Below, piece after piece: positions 8,549 to 17,641 of a stretch of DNA of 64,000 bases. Source of the DNA: CAVSRC01 sp963762605. GTDB taxonomy: Bacteria; Pseudomonadota; Alphaproteobacteria; Rhizobiales; Kaistiaceae. A model generated the notes under the pieces. It was given only the letters and a program-made list of their open reading frames with translations. It ran no database searches and was not told where the DNA came from. The position numbers and the translations under genes were made by a program. The stretch is from assembly GCA_963762605.1 (NCBI GenBank), contig CAVXLJ010000016.1, forward strand, positions 62,001-126,000. The letters are read 5' to 3'. Position 1 is the first letter of the stretch; every line of letters starts with the position of its first letter.

Positions 8549-10459
8549 ATGCACAGGCTCTTCGCCAGACAACTCGCCAAAGCACAGACTGCGTCAGGCG
8601 ATCTTGATCTCGAGCGTCTCGAAGAGCTGATCTCTTCCGCCTACCAGGAGTTCGAACGCGATTTCACGCGCACCGACCGCTCGATCGCGCTGATGGTCGA
8701 GGAGCTCGACGAACTCAATCGCGGGCTGGAGAGCCTGGTCACCGAGCGCACAGCGGTGCTACGCCAGCGCGAACGGGAACTCAACGCGCAGAACCTGCGT
8801 TTCGACGCGGCACTCAGCAACATGTCCCAGGCGCTGCTGCTGTTCGACGATAGGGCGCGCTTGGTCATCTGCAACCGGCGCTATCTGGAGATGTATCGCC
8901 TGCCGCCGGGTTCGGCCGCGCCCGGCACTTCATTGGCCGATCTCTTGCGCGAACGCGCCGCGGCCGGCACGTTCCAGGGCGACCCGCAGGAGCACGTTGA
9001 GGCTTCGCTGCAATTGATCGCCGGCAGGCAGGCCGCCAGCCACTTCAGCGAGCTTCCCGACGGCCGCACCATCAACGAGGTGGTTCGCGCCATGCCCGGC
9101 GGTGGCTGGGTGGTCACTCATGAGGATGTGACCGAGCAGCGTGAGGCCGAGAAGAAGATCGCCCACATGGCGCGGCACGACTCGCTCACCGACCTGCCCA
9201 ACCGGACGCTCCTGCAGGATGAGCTCGCCCGTGCCGTTGCCGGCCTGTCGCGGAACGAGCGCGTCGCCGTGCTCTACCTCGACCTCGATCAGTTCAAGGG
9301 CATCAACGACACGCTCGGTCATGCTGTCGGCGATGAGCTGCTGAAGGAGGTTGCCGCCCGTCTGTCGGCCAGCATCGGCAAACGGGACGCGGTTGCGCGC
9401 GTCGGCGGCGATGAATTCGCCATCATCCAGACCGACATCCGGGAACCGACGGACGCCGCAGCGCTGGCGCGCCGTATCGGAGACGCCATCCGCCTTCCCT
9501 ACGACCTGCGTGGCCATGCTGTCGTCACCGATGCCTCGATCGGCATCGCCCTTGCCCCTGACGACGGCCGCGAGCCGAACGAACTGCTCAAGAATGCCGA
9601 TATGGCGCTTTACGGCGCCAAGGCCGGCGGACGCAGTACCTTCCGCTTCTTCGAGCCGGCGATGGACGCGCGCATGCAGGCGCGCCGCACGCTGGAACTG
9701 GCGCTGCGCGATGCCATAGCCGCCGGCGAGTTCGAGCTGCACTATCAGCCCGTCGTCAACCTCCAAAGCGGCACGATCGTCTGTTGCGAGGCGCTCCTGC
9801 GCTGGAACCACGGCACGCGCGGCGACATTCCGCCGGCGGAATTCGTTCCGGTGGCCGAGGAGATCGGCATGATCGTGCCGATCGGCGAATGGGTGCTGCG
9901 CACCGCCTGTGCCGAAGCCCGCCTGTGGCCGTCGGCCGTGAAGGTGGCCATCAACCTGTCGCCGATCCAGATCATGAACCACAACCTGGTGCCGGTCATC
10001 GTCAATGCGCTCGCCGAAAGCGGACTGCCCGCGTCACGGCTGGAGGTCGAGATCACCGAAACCGTCCTCATGCAGAACACGGCGGCGACGCTCGCCACCC
10101 TGCACCGGCTGCGCAGCCTCGGCATCAGCATTTCGATGGACGATTTCGGCACTGGCTACTCATCGCTCAGCTATCTGCGCGCCTTCCCTTTCGACAAGAT
10201 CAAGATCGACCAGTCGTTCGTCAGCGACCTGCCGGGGCAGCGCGACGCGGCGGCGATCGTGCGCGCCATCACCAGCCTTGCCCGCAGTCTCGACATCGTC
10301 ACCACCGCCGAGGGCGTCGAGACGGAAGCGCAGCGTGTTCAGGTGCAGTTGCTCGGCTGCGACGAAGTCCAGGGCTTCCTGTTCGGCATGCCGCAACGCG
10401 CGCGTGACATCGAGCGGCTGCTGGCCGCGCCGGTGTACCGCTCCGGCACCGCTGGCTAG
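8549..10459 (+). CDS. PAS-GGDEF-EAL c-di-GMP turnover protein
   Basis: A 636-residue soluble protein: an N-terminal helical/coiled-coil region (about 1-80), a PAS-like domain (about 85-195), GGDEF (about 205-365) with an intact GGDEF at 286-290, and EAL (about 375-630) with an intact EAL at 414-416 and the downstream DDFGTGYSS motif. Both synthesis and hydrolysis of c-di-GMP are therefore possible. No membrane segment is seen. It is co-transcribed with the FIST gene. Its TAG stop shares the palindrome CTAG (10456-10459) with the stop of convergent dgt. Confidence 0.95.
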   Translation: MHRLFARQLAKAQTASGDLDLERLEELISSAYQEFERDFTRTDRSIALMVEELDELNRGLESLVTERTAVLRQRERELNAQNLRFDAALSNMSQALLLFDDRARLVICNRRYLEMYRLPPGSAAPGTSLADLLRERAAAGTFQGDPQEHVEASLQLIAGRQAASHFSELPDGRTINEVVRAMPGGGWVVTHEDVTEQREAEKKIAHMARHDSLTDLPNRTLLQDELARAVAGLSRNERVAVLYLDLDQFKGINDTLGHAVGDELLKEVAARLSASIGKRDAVARVGGDEFAIIQTDIREPTDAAALARRIGDAIRLPYDLRGHAVVTDASIGIALAPDDGREPNELLKNADMALYGAKAGGRSTFRFFEPAMDARMQARRTLELALRDAIAAGEFELHYQPVVNLQSGTIVCCEALLRWNHGTRGDIPPAEFVPVAEEIGMIVPIGEWVLRTACAEARLWPSAVKVAINLSPIQIMNHNLVPVIVNALAESGLPASRLEVEITETVLMQNTAATLATLHRLRSLGISISMDDFGTGYSSLSYLRAFPFDKIKIDQSFVSDLPGQRDAAAIVRAITSLARSLDIVTTAEGVETEAQRVQVQLLGCDEVQGFLFGMPQRARDIERLLAAPVYRSGTAG

Positions 10460-11646
10460 AGCGACGCCAGGTCTTCTCCGAACAGCCGTTTGTATTCGCC
10501 GAGCGCGTAGCGGTCGGTCATCCCGGCGAGGAAATCGGCAACCCGCCGCGCCCTGACGCCCAAGTCGTCGCCGGGCGACGGCCGCCACGCCTCCGGCATC
10601 GCCTTGGGATCGTCGGCATAGCGAGTGAAGAGGCGGGCGAGCACGCCCTCTGCCTTGTCCATCACGTCCATCACCTTGCGATGGCGATAGACGTGGCTCT
10701 TCAGCATCGCCTTGATCGCCCGGTCGCTGTCGGCCATCGCCGCGGAGAAGACGATGGTCGGGCGGCCAGCGGCGCGAATGGCATCGGCCGAGGCTGGCTG
10801 CAGCGCGGCAAGCCGCGCCCCGCTCTCGGCCACCACATCGGCGATCATCGTCGCGATCAGGCGGCGGATCAGCGCCGCGATGGCGCGCTCCGGGGCGAGA
10901 ACCGGGTAATCGGCGGCGATCTGCTTGAGGATGTCGCCGACCAGTTCCACATCGGCGAGGCCGTCAAGCGTCAACAGCCCGGCGCGCAAGCCATCGTCGA
11001 TGTCGTGGGCGTCATAGGCGATGTCGTCGGCGATCGCCGCCGCCTGCGCCTCCGGCCCGGCGAAGCTCGCCAGCTGCAGGTTCTGGCGGCCAGCGTAGTC
11101 GCGAATGGCGTAAGGCAGACCGCTTTCGGCGTAGCGACCGATCGGGTGGCCACCGGTATCGGTCAGCGGACCGTTGTGCTTGACCAGGCCTTCCAGCGTC
11201 TCCCAGGTCAAATTGAGCCCGTCGAAATCCGGGTAGCGCCGCTCAAGCTCGGTAACCACCCGCAGGCTCTGGGCGTTGTGGTCAAAGCCGCCATAATCGG
11301 CCATCGCCGCATCCAGCGCCCGTTCACCTGCATGGCCGAAGGGCGGATGGCCGAGATCGTGGGCCAACGCCAGCGCCTCAGCCAGGTCCTCGTCGAGGCG
11401 CAGCCTGCGGGCGAGCGCCCGCGCGATTTGCGAGACTTCCAGCGTATGGGTCAGCCGCGTACGGTAATGATCGCCCTCATCATACAGAAATACCTGGGTT
11501 TTTTCCTTCAGCCGGCGGAAGCCGCTGGAATGGATGACGCGGTCGCGGTCGCGCTCGAAGGCGGTGCGGGTCGGACTCGGCGGCTCGTCGAACAGCCGCC
11601 CGCGGCTTGTTGCCGGGTCCGAGGCGTAGGGCGCGCGCCCGCTCAT
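10456..11646 (-). CDS. dgt: Deoxyguanosinetriphosphate triphosphohydrolase-like protein
   Basis: A 396-residue HD-domain phosphohydrolase. Metal-binding motifs are visible: H in RLTHTLEVSQIA, HD in HDLGHPPFGHAGE, and D in DDIAYDAHDIDDG. Family members hydrolyse dNTPs to deoxynucleosides and triphosphate. The ATG at 11646 gives the family-like start MSGRAPYASDPATSRGR; an upstream ATG at 11676 is also possible. It is divergent from erpA, as usual in Hyphomicrobiales. Confidence 0.92.
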   Translation of the reverse strand: MSGRAPYASDPATSRGRLFDEPPSPTRTAFERDRDRVIHSSGFRRLKEKTQVFLYDEGDHYRTRLTHTLEVSQIARALARRLRLDEDLAEALALAHDLGHPPFGHAGERALDAAMADYGGFDHNAQSLRVVTELERRYPDFDGLNLTWETLEGLVKHNGPLTDTGGHPIGRYAESGLPYAIRDYAGRQNLQLASFAGPEAQAAAIADDIAYDAHDIDDGLRAGLLTLDGLADVELVGDILKQIAADYPVLAPERAIAALIRRLIATMIADVVAESGARLAALQPASADAIRAAGRPTIVFSAAMADSDRAIKAMLKSHVYRHRKVMDVMDKAEGVLARLFTRYADDPKAMPEAWRPSPGDDLGVRARRVADFLAGMTDRYALGEYKRLFGEDLASL

Positions 11647-11843
11647 GCACGCTTCGGTTGATTTTTCCATCCGCATAATCCGTGCATTGCCGGCAGCAGC
11701 CTACGCCGCCGGCATGATATGCGCGCACTATCCCGTCCGAAAGACGTGGGATTCCGCGCCTTGCTGCGCTGCACACAAAGGCGGCGGCACGAAATTCGCC
11801 TTGTCGACCATGGCCTTGGCGCCGGCCGCCTGCCCGCGCGCCA

Positions 11844-11872
11844 TTGACTCGCCAACCGCACCCCCATAACCT
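11844..11872 (+). promoter_or_regulatory. Possible erpA promoter
   Basis: TTGACT at 11844-11849, a 17-base spacer and TAACCT at 11867-11872 resemble a sigma-70 promoter, about 50 bases before the erpA ATG. The -10 is a weak match, and no transcription data are available. Confidence 0.35.
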
Positions 11873-11921
11873 ATGTATCTGTAAGTCCTATGTAAAATCT
11901 CGCTTTTCGACAGCTTTCGAC

Positions 11922-12260
11922 ATGCTCGACACAGCAGCCAATATCACCTTGTCGCAGAGTGCGGCCAAGCGCATTGCGCGTATTCTGGCTTCCGAGCCGG
12001 AAGGCACGGCATTGCGCATCAGCGTGTCGGGCGGTGGCTGCTCGGGCTTTCAGTATGGCTTCGATCTCGACCGGAGCCGCGCCGACGACGACATCGTCAT
12101 CGAGCGCGACGGTGCCACCGTGCTGATCGACCCCGTCTCGCTCCCTTACATGGGTGGCTCCGAAATCGACTTCGTCGATGATCTCATCGGCCAGTCGTTC
12201 CAGATTCACAATCCCAACGCGACCGCATCGTGCGGTTGCGGAACGAGTTTTTCGATCTGA
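11922..12260 (+). CDS. erpA: A-type iron-sulfur carrier ErpA
   Basis: A 112-residue HesB/IscA-family carrier with the three cluster-binding cysteines in GGGCSGFQYGF and ASCGCGTSFSI. It hands Fe-S clusters to apoproteins. The ATG at 11922 gives MLDTAANITLSQSAAKRIA, the normal family start. It lies outside the SUF operon, divergent from dgt, and is distinct from the second A-type carrier (sufA) at 31554-31928. Confidence 0.92.
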   Translation: MLDTAANITLSQSAAKRIARILASEPEGTALRISVSGGGCSGFQYGFDLDRSRADDDIVIERDGATVLIDPVSLPYMGGSEIDFVDDLIGQSFQIHNPNATASCGCGTSFSI

Positions 12261-12268
12261 GGCGCGCC

Positions 12269-12886
12269 ATGGCTGGGGGCAAATCAACCGCACGCACGAA
12301 GAAGGCCGCGCCGGCGAAATCGAAATCGGCACGCACCGCCAAGGCCGCCAAGCCGGCTGCGTCGCGCGCCCGCCCGCAGACGACGACCCGCGCCAAGACG
12401 ACCGCCCGTGCCAAGACGGCGCCGGCCAAGCGTCCGGCTGCCCGCACGCCCGCGGCCAAGGCTCCGGCCGCCAAGGCGCCCGCGGCCAAGCCATCGGCAC
12501 GTGCCGGTGCCGGCGCGATCGATCGGCTGCAGCAGGTGGCGCTGACCGCCACCGATCTCGACGCTTCGGTCGTCTTCTACCGCGATGTCCTCGGCCTCAA
12601 GTTCATCACCCGCTTCGACCCGCCCGGCCTGGCCTTCTTCAGTCTGGGCAGCGGCGTGCGCCTGCTCCTGTCGGCCACTGCATCGCAGGCCTCGCTCTAC
12701 TTCCAGGTCGACGACATCGATGCCGCGTTCAAGGAGATGCGCGAGCGCGGTGTCCGCTTCCTGCAGCCGCCGCAGTTGATCCAGCGCGACGACGCCGGCG
12801 ATTTCGGCAGGAAGGGCAGCGAGGAGTGGATGGCCTTCTTCAACGACCCCGCCGGCAACCGGCTGGCCGTGGTCGCGCGGCGCTGA
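12269..12886 (+). CDS. VOC-superfamily protein with histone-H1-like Lys/Ala tail
   Basis: A 205-residue protein. Residues 1 to about 85 are a Lys/Ala/Arg/Pro/Thr-rich stretch with repeated AKAPAAK-type units resembling eukaryotic histone H1 tails. From about 88 a glyoxalase/bleomycin-resistance/dioxygenase (VOC) domain follows, with LTATDLDASVVFYRDVLGLK, LYFQVDDIDAAF and FFNDPAGNRLAVV. The substrate cannot be predicted. The tail could bind nucleic acid or another polyanion. The gene starts eight bases after the erpA stop and is convergent with amn. Confidence 0.85.
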   Translation: MAGGKSTARTKKAAPAKSKSARTAKAAKPAASRARPQTTTRAKTTARAKTAPAKRPAARTPAAKAPAAKAPAAKPSARAGAGAIDRLQQVALTATDLDASVVFYRDVLGLKFITRFDPPGLAFFSLGSGVRLLLSATASQASLYFQVDDIDAAFKEMRERGVRFLQPPQLIQRDDAGDFGRKGSEEWMAFFNDPAGNRLAVVARR

Positions 12887-12899
12887 TCCCTTCAGCCTT

Positions 12900-14387
12900 T
12901 TACTGGAACGCGGTCTCCGTGAAGCTGCGCAATTTGCGCGAATGGAGCCGCTCGTGCGGCATGGAGCCGAGTTTCTCCATGGCACGGATGCCGATCTCCA
13001 GGTGCTGGCTGACCTGGCGGCGGTAGAAGGCGGAGGCCATGCCGGGCAGCTTCAGTTCGCCGTGCAGCGGCTTGTCGGAGACGCACAGCAGCGTTCCGTA
13101 GGGCACCCGGAAACGGAAGCCGTTGGCCGCGATCGTCGCCGATTCCATGTCGAGCGCGATGGCGCGCGACTGCGAAAAACGCTGCACCGGCTCGCGGTGA
13201 TCCCTGAGTTCCCAGTTGCGGTTGTCGATGGTGGCGACCGTGCCGGTGCGCATGATGCTCTTCAGCTCGAAGCCGGATAGCCCGGTGACTTCCGCAACGG
13301 CTTCCTCCAGCGCCACCTGCACTTCCGCCAGCGGCGGGATCGGCACCCAGGTCGGCAGGTCGGCGTCGAGAACGTGGTCCTCGCGCACATAGCCGTGGGC
13401 GAGCACATAATCGCCGAGTGCCTGGCTGTTCCTCAGGCCGGCGCAATGGCCGAGCATCAGCCAGGCGTGCGGCCTGAGCACCGCGATATGGTCGGTGATC
13501 GTCTTGGCGTTGGAGGGGCCGACGCCGATGTTGATCATGGTCAGGCCGCCGTGGTTCGGCCGCTTCAGATGATAGGCCGGCATCTGCGGCAGGCGGGCCA
13601 GTTGCGTTCCCGCCTCCGGCTGCGTGTGACCGGCGAGCGTCACCATGTCGCCCGGCTCGACGAAGCTTTCATATCCGCCGCCGCCCGCCGCCATCATCTT
13701 GCGGGCACGCTCGACGAATTCGTCGACGTAGAACTGGTAGTTGGTGAAGATGATGAAGTTCTGGAAGTGCTCAGGGTGGGTCGCGGTGTAGTGCGGCAGC
13801 CGGTGCAGCGAATAGTCGATGCGGCTGGCGTTGAACGGCGCCAGCGGCGATGCCTTGCCCGGCGCCGCGACGAAGGTACCGTTGACGATCGCATCGTCGA
13901 CGACCGCAAGGTCGGGCACGTCGAACATGTCGCGCAGCGGCCGGTCGATCTGCTCGGTCAGTTCGCCTTCGACGTAGATGCCTTCCGCAAAGGCGAAGTG
14001 CAGCGGGATCGGCTCTTCCGACGGGCCGATCTCGACGGGCACGTTGTGATTGCGCATCAGCAGCCTGATCTGGTCGATGAGGTAGTTGCGGAACAGCTTG
14101 GGCTGGGTGACGGTCGCCGCATAGAGGCCCGGCTCGGCGACGTGGCCGTAGGACAGGCGCGAGTCGATCTGGGCAAAGGTCGACGACCTGAGGCGGATTT
14201 CCGGGTAGGTGGCGCGCACCCGTCCGTCGAGATGGCGCCTCTCCAGGAGCCGGGCGAAACGGTCGCGGATGAACGCAGTATGGCGGTTGTAGATCAGTTC
14301 GAGCTGATCCACGGCCGCTTCGGCATCACGGTATGACTTTGGGGCGATCGGCCGCGGCCGATCGAGCGTATTGGCTTCAGCATTCAT
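12900..14387 (-). CDS. amn: AMP nucleosidase
   Basis: A 495-residue Amn, which splits AMP into adenine and ribose 5-phosphate. The N-terminal Amn-specific domain (SYRDAEAAVDQLELIYNRH, LSYGHVAEPGLYAATVTQP) is followed by the nucleoside-phosphorylase-like catalytic domain (GLTMINIGVGPSNAKTITDH, AIALDMESATIAANGFRFRVPYGTL) and a C-terminal HLEIGIRAME block. The ATG at 14387 is selected; the upstream open frame has no family similarity. It is convergent with the VOC gene, with 13 bases between the stops. Confidence 0.95.
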   Translation of the reverse strand: MNAEANTLDRPRPIAPKSYRDAEAAVDQLELIYNRHTAFIRDRFARLLERRHLDGRVRATYPEIRLRSSTFAQIDSRLSYGHVAEPGLYAATVTQPKLFRNYLIDQIRLLMRNHNVPVEIGPSEEPIPLHFAFAEGIYVEGELTEQIDRPLRDMFDVPDLAVVDDAIVNGTFVAAPGKASPLAPFNASRIDYSLHRLPHYTATHPEHFQNFIIFTNYQFYVDEFVERARKMMAAGGGGYESFVEPGDMVTLAGHTQPEAGTQLARLPQMPAYHLKRPNHGGLTMINIGVGPSNAKTITDHIAVLRPHAWLMLGHCAGLRNSQALGDYVLAHGYVREDHVLDADLPTWVPIPPLAEVQVALEEAVAEVTGLSGFELKSIMRTGTVATIDNRNWELRDHREPVQRFSQSRAIALDMESATIAANGFRFRVPYGTLLCVSDKPLHGELKLPGMASAFYRRQVSQHLEIGIRAMEKLGSMPHERLHSRKLRSFTETAFQ

Positions 14388-14442
14388 GGGAGCACACTTT
14401 CTTTCAAAGTGCGCCGCAATCTCTGCCAGCTGCCCGTCCGGG

Positions 14443-15630
14443 TCAAGTCGCCGGCATATCCGGCCCGCCGCCGGCCGCCGCCCGCCGGTCGGCCGCCCAT
14501 GATGCCAGGGCCACAATCAGCGTCAGCGCCATGAAGACGGTGCTGATCGCCGGCAGCCGGGCATAGGACAGGCCGGCGTTGAGGGCGACGCCGCCGAGCC
14601 AGGCGCCACCGGCGATCCCGACATTGTAGGCGGTCGAAATCAGGGTCGAGGCCAGGTTCGGCGAGTCGTGGGCGGCGCTGAGGATGCGCGTCTGCATCGG
14701 GGCGGACAGAGTGAAGCCGACCAGTGACCACAGGAAGAAGACCGCCGCCATGGCGATGGCATCGTGCACTGCAACGAGCGCGATGCCGTAGAGCGCAACG
14801 TCCAGCACCAGGACCACGATGAGCACCGGCATCGGCCTCCAGTCGCCCAGCCGACCGCCGACCAGATTGCCGATGATGCCGCCGACGCCGGAGACGAACA
14901 GCAACACCGGCACCATGCCCGTCGAGATGCCCGTCACCTTGGTGAGGATGGGTACGATGAAGGTTATGGGCACGAAGATGGCGATCATGCTCAGCGCGAT
15001 CATGACGTAGGATGTGAGCACTGGCTGGCGCAACACGGCGCGGATTTCCGCCGCCAGCGTCGGCGATGCGTGCACGCTGCCCTTGGGCACACTGGGGATC
15101 AGGGCGACGAGCCCGATCGTGGCAATGACGCCGATGCCGGCGACGACCCAGAAGCTCGCCCGCCAGCCGAAGGCGTTGCCGATCGCCGTGCCCAGCGGCA
15201 CGCCGATGACATTGGCGAATGTGATGCCGGCGACCACCAGCGACACCGCACTGGCCTGGCGCGCCCTCGAAACCAGCCGCGTGGCGATGACCAATGCCGT
15301 GCCGAAGAACACGCCGTGGCTCGCCGAGATCACCAGCCGCGCGCCCATCAACAGCCAATAGCTGGTCGCCAGCGCGCAGAGCACATTGCCGATGATGAAC
15401 ACGGCCATCATCGCCAGCAGCAGCGCCCGGCGCGGCAGCCGGCCGGTGCCGAGGATGAGGATAGGACCGCCGACCGCCACCCCCAGCGCATAGCCGGTGA
15501 TCAGCAGACCGGCAGTCGGAATGTCAACGGAAAGATCGCTCGCCAATGCCGGCAGCAGTCCGGCGACCACCATCTCCGTCGTGCCCACTGCAAAGGCGGC
15601 GGTGAACAGCGCGAACAGGGGCAGCGGCAT
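14443..15630 (-). CDS. Major facilitator superfamily transporter (DHA1-type drug/sugar exporter family)
   Basis: A 395-residue membrane protein with about twelve hydrophobic helices and MFS hallmarks: FAVGTTEMVVAGLLPALASD in helix 1, ITGYALGVAVGGPI, and the antiporter-type GVPLGTAIGNAFGWRASF. This is the AraJ/YdhP-like branch of DHA1 exporters. The substrate is unknown. It lies just upstream of amn on the same strand (55 bases), so co-transcription is possible but no functional link is evident. Confidence 0.88.
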   Translation of the reverse strand: MPLPLFALFTAAFAVGTTEMVVAGLLPALASDLSVDIPTAGLLITGYALGVAVGGPILILGTGRLPRRALLLAMMAVFIIGNVLCALATSYWLLMGARLVISASHGVFFGTALVIATRLVSRARQASAVSLVVAGITFANVIGVPLGTAIGNAFGWRASFWVVAGIGVIATIGLVALIPSVPKGSVHASPTLAAEIRAVLRQPVLTSYVMIALSMIAIFVPITFIVPILTKVTGISTGMVPVLLFVSGVGGIIGNLVGGRLGDWRPMPVLIVVLVLDVALYGIALVAVHDAIAMAAVFFLWSLVGFTLSAPMQTRILSAAHDSPNLASTLISTAYNVGIAGGAWLGGVALNAGLSYARLPAISTVFMALTLIVALASWAADRRAAAGGGPDMPAT

Positions 15631-15755
15631 GGCAATCCGCCGGGGGCGGCCTTCTCGTGGCGTGGCAGCCTGCGGGCTGGGCCGGAGGTCGCTCCCCGGC
15701 GGCGCGGACCATGGTTCAGTCCCGCGCTCCGGTCAACAAAGGCGTTCGCCCAGCC

Positions 15756-16190
15756 TCAGCTTTCCAGCGTCGCGTCGAGCGTGATCTTTATTGCGCCGAG
15801 CGCCCGCGACACCGGGCAGCCCATCTTGGTGCCGGCGGCGATCTCCTGGAACTTCGTATTGTCGATGCCGGGCACCTTGGCGCCCACCGTCAACTCGATC
15901 AGCGTGATGGTCGGCACGCCGTCCACCATGTCGAGGTGGATCTCGGCGCTGGTCCGCACCATCTCAGGCTTGAAGCCGGCACCCTCGAGGTCGGCCGACA
16001 GCGCCATGGAATAGCAGCCGGCATGGGCGGCGGCGATCAGCTCTTCCGGGTTGGTGCCGCCGCCGTCTGAGAAGCGCGACGCCCAGGTATATTCGCCGTC
16101 ATAGGCGCCGCCGCCGAAGCGCATGTGCCCGCGCCCCTGGCGCAGATTGCCGTGCCAAATCGCGTCGCTGGTTCTCGTCGGCATCGTCAT
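15756..16190 (-). CDS. OsmC-family peroxiredoxin
   Basis: A 144-residue OsmC-family protein, thiol-based and active on organic hydroperoxides. The two catalytic cysteines are present in HAGCYSMALS and GCPVSRALG, and the N-terminal GEYTWASRFSDGGGTNPEELIAA block is intact. It is monocistronic by orientation and divergent from xthA across 136 bases, so both may share a stress-responsive intergenic region. No operator was recognised. Confidence 0.93.
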   Translation of the reverse strand: MTMPTRTSDAIWHGNLRQGRGHMRFGGGAYDGEYTWASRFSDGGGTNPEELIAAAHAGCYSMALSADLEGAGFKPEMVRTSAEIHLDMVDGVPTITLIELTVGAKVPGIDNTKFQEIAAGTKMGCPVSRALGAIKITLDATLES

Positions 16191-16323
16191 TTCCTTTTTT
16201 TGGAAGGTGGTCCTGGGGAAGAAGTTCGGGCGCCCGCCCGACCACGTGTTGAATATGGGTATCGCGCCGTCACCGTCCAGTCTCGGCGACTAGCGTCAAC
16301 GGGCCGTTCCGTGCGATCACGGG

Positions 16324-17118
<795 letters not shown>

Positions 17119-17184
17119 TCCTGTTCTCGTTCTTGTGATCGGGCGCCGGATTTCCGCGGCCGCCGCGCCACGCTAAGCTTTCCC

Positions 17185-17628
17185 ATGGCAAAGGGGTGGA
17201 TGCGCGCGGCAGGTCTCCTCGTTGCGCTGTCGGCGGTGCCGGCGGCGGCCCAGGACGCGCCCGCCACCCCCGCCCTGCCCGCCACCCCAGCCCTGCCTAC
17301 CACGCCCGTTCCACCCGCGGCCTCGCCCGCGATCTGCACCAGCGCCGGCAACACCTATCAGGTCGGTGATTACGCCTGCATCCCAGCCTGTCACGGCCGG
17401 CGCCGGCTGGCGCGCTGCGACGGCACCGGCCAGTCCGCCTCATGGACCTATGTGTCAAACGCCTGCCCGAGCGCCATGATCAACGCGCCATGGCCGAGCG
17501 ATTGGAGTGAACTGCCGGTGGCGACCGACATGACGCCGCTTCCGGTCAGTGTCCGCATGAGCGCGATCGATCCGAAGATCGCGCCGCTCATCGGCTCGCA
17601 TTACAGGGATTCGGTGCTCACCCGCTGA
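17185..17628 (+). CDS. Small secreted Cys-containing protein of unknown function
   Basis: A 147-residue protein with a Sec signal peptide (about 1-23, ending AVPAAAQ), a short Pro/Ala/Thr repeat linker (units like PATPALP) and a mature domain with six cysteines (in SPAICTSAGN, GDYACIPACHG, ARCDG and SNACPS). I do not recognise the family. The cysteines suggest disulfides in the periplasm. It is convergent with the exoR-like gene. Confidence 0.65.
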   Translation: MAKGWMRAAGLLVALSAVPAAAQDAPATPALPATPALPTTPVPPAASPAICTSAGNTYQVGDYACIPACHGRRRLARCDGTGQSASWTYVSNACPSAMINAPWPSDWSELPVATDMTPLPVSVRMSAIDPKIAPLIGSHYRDSVLTR

Positions 17629-17641
17629 CGGCAGTCGCCGC

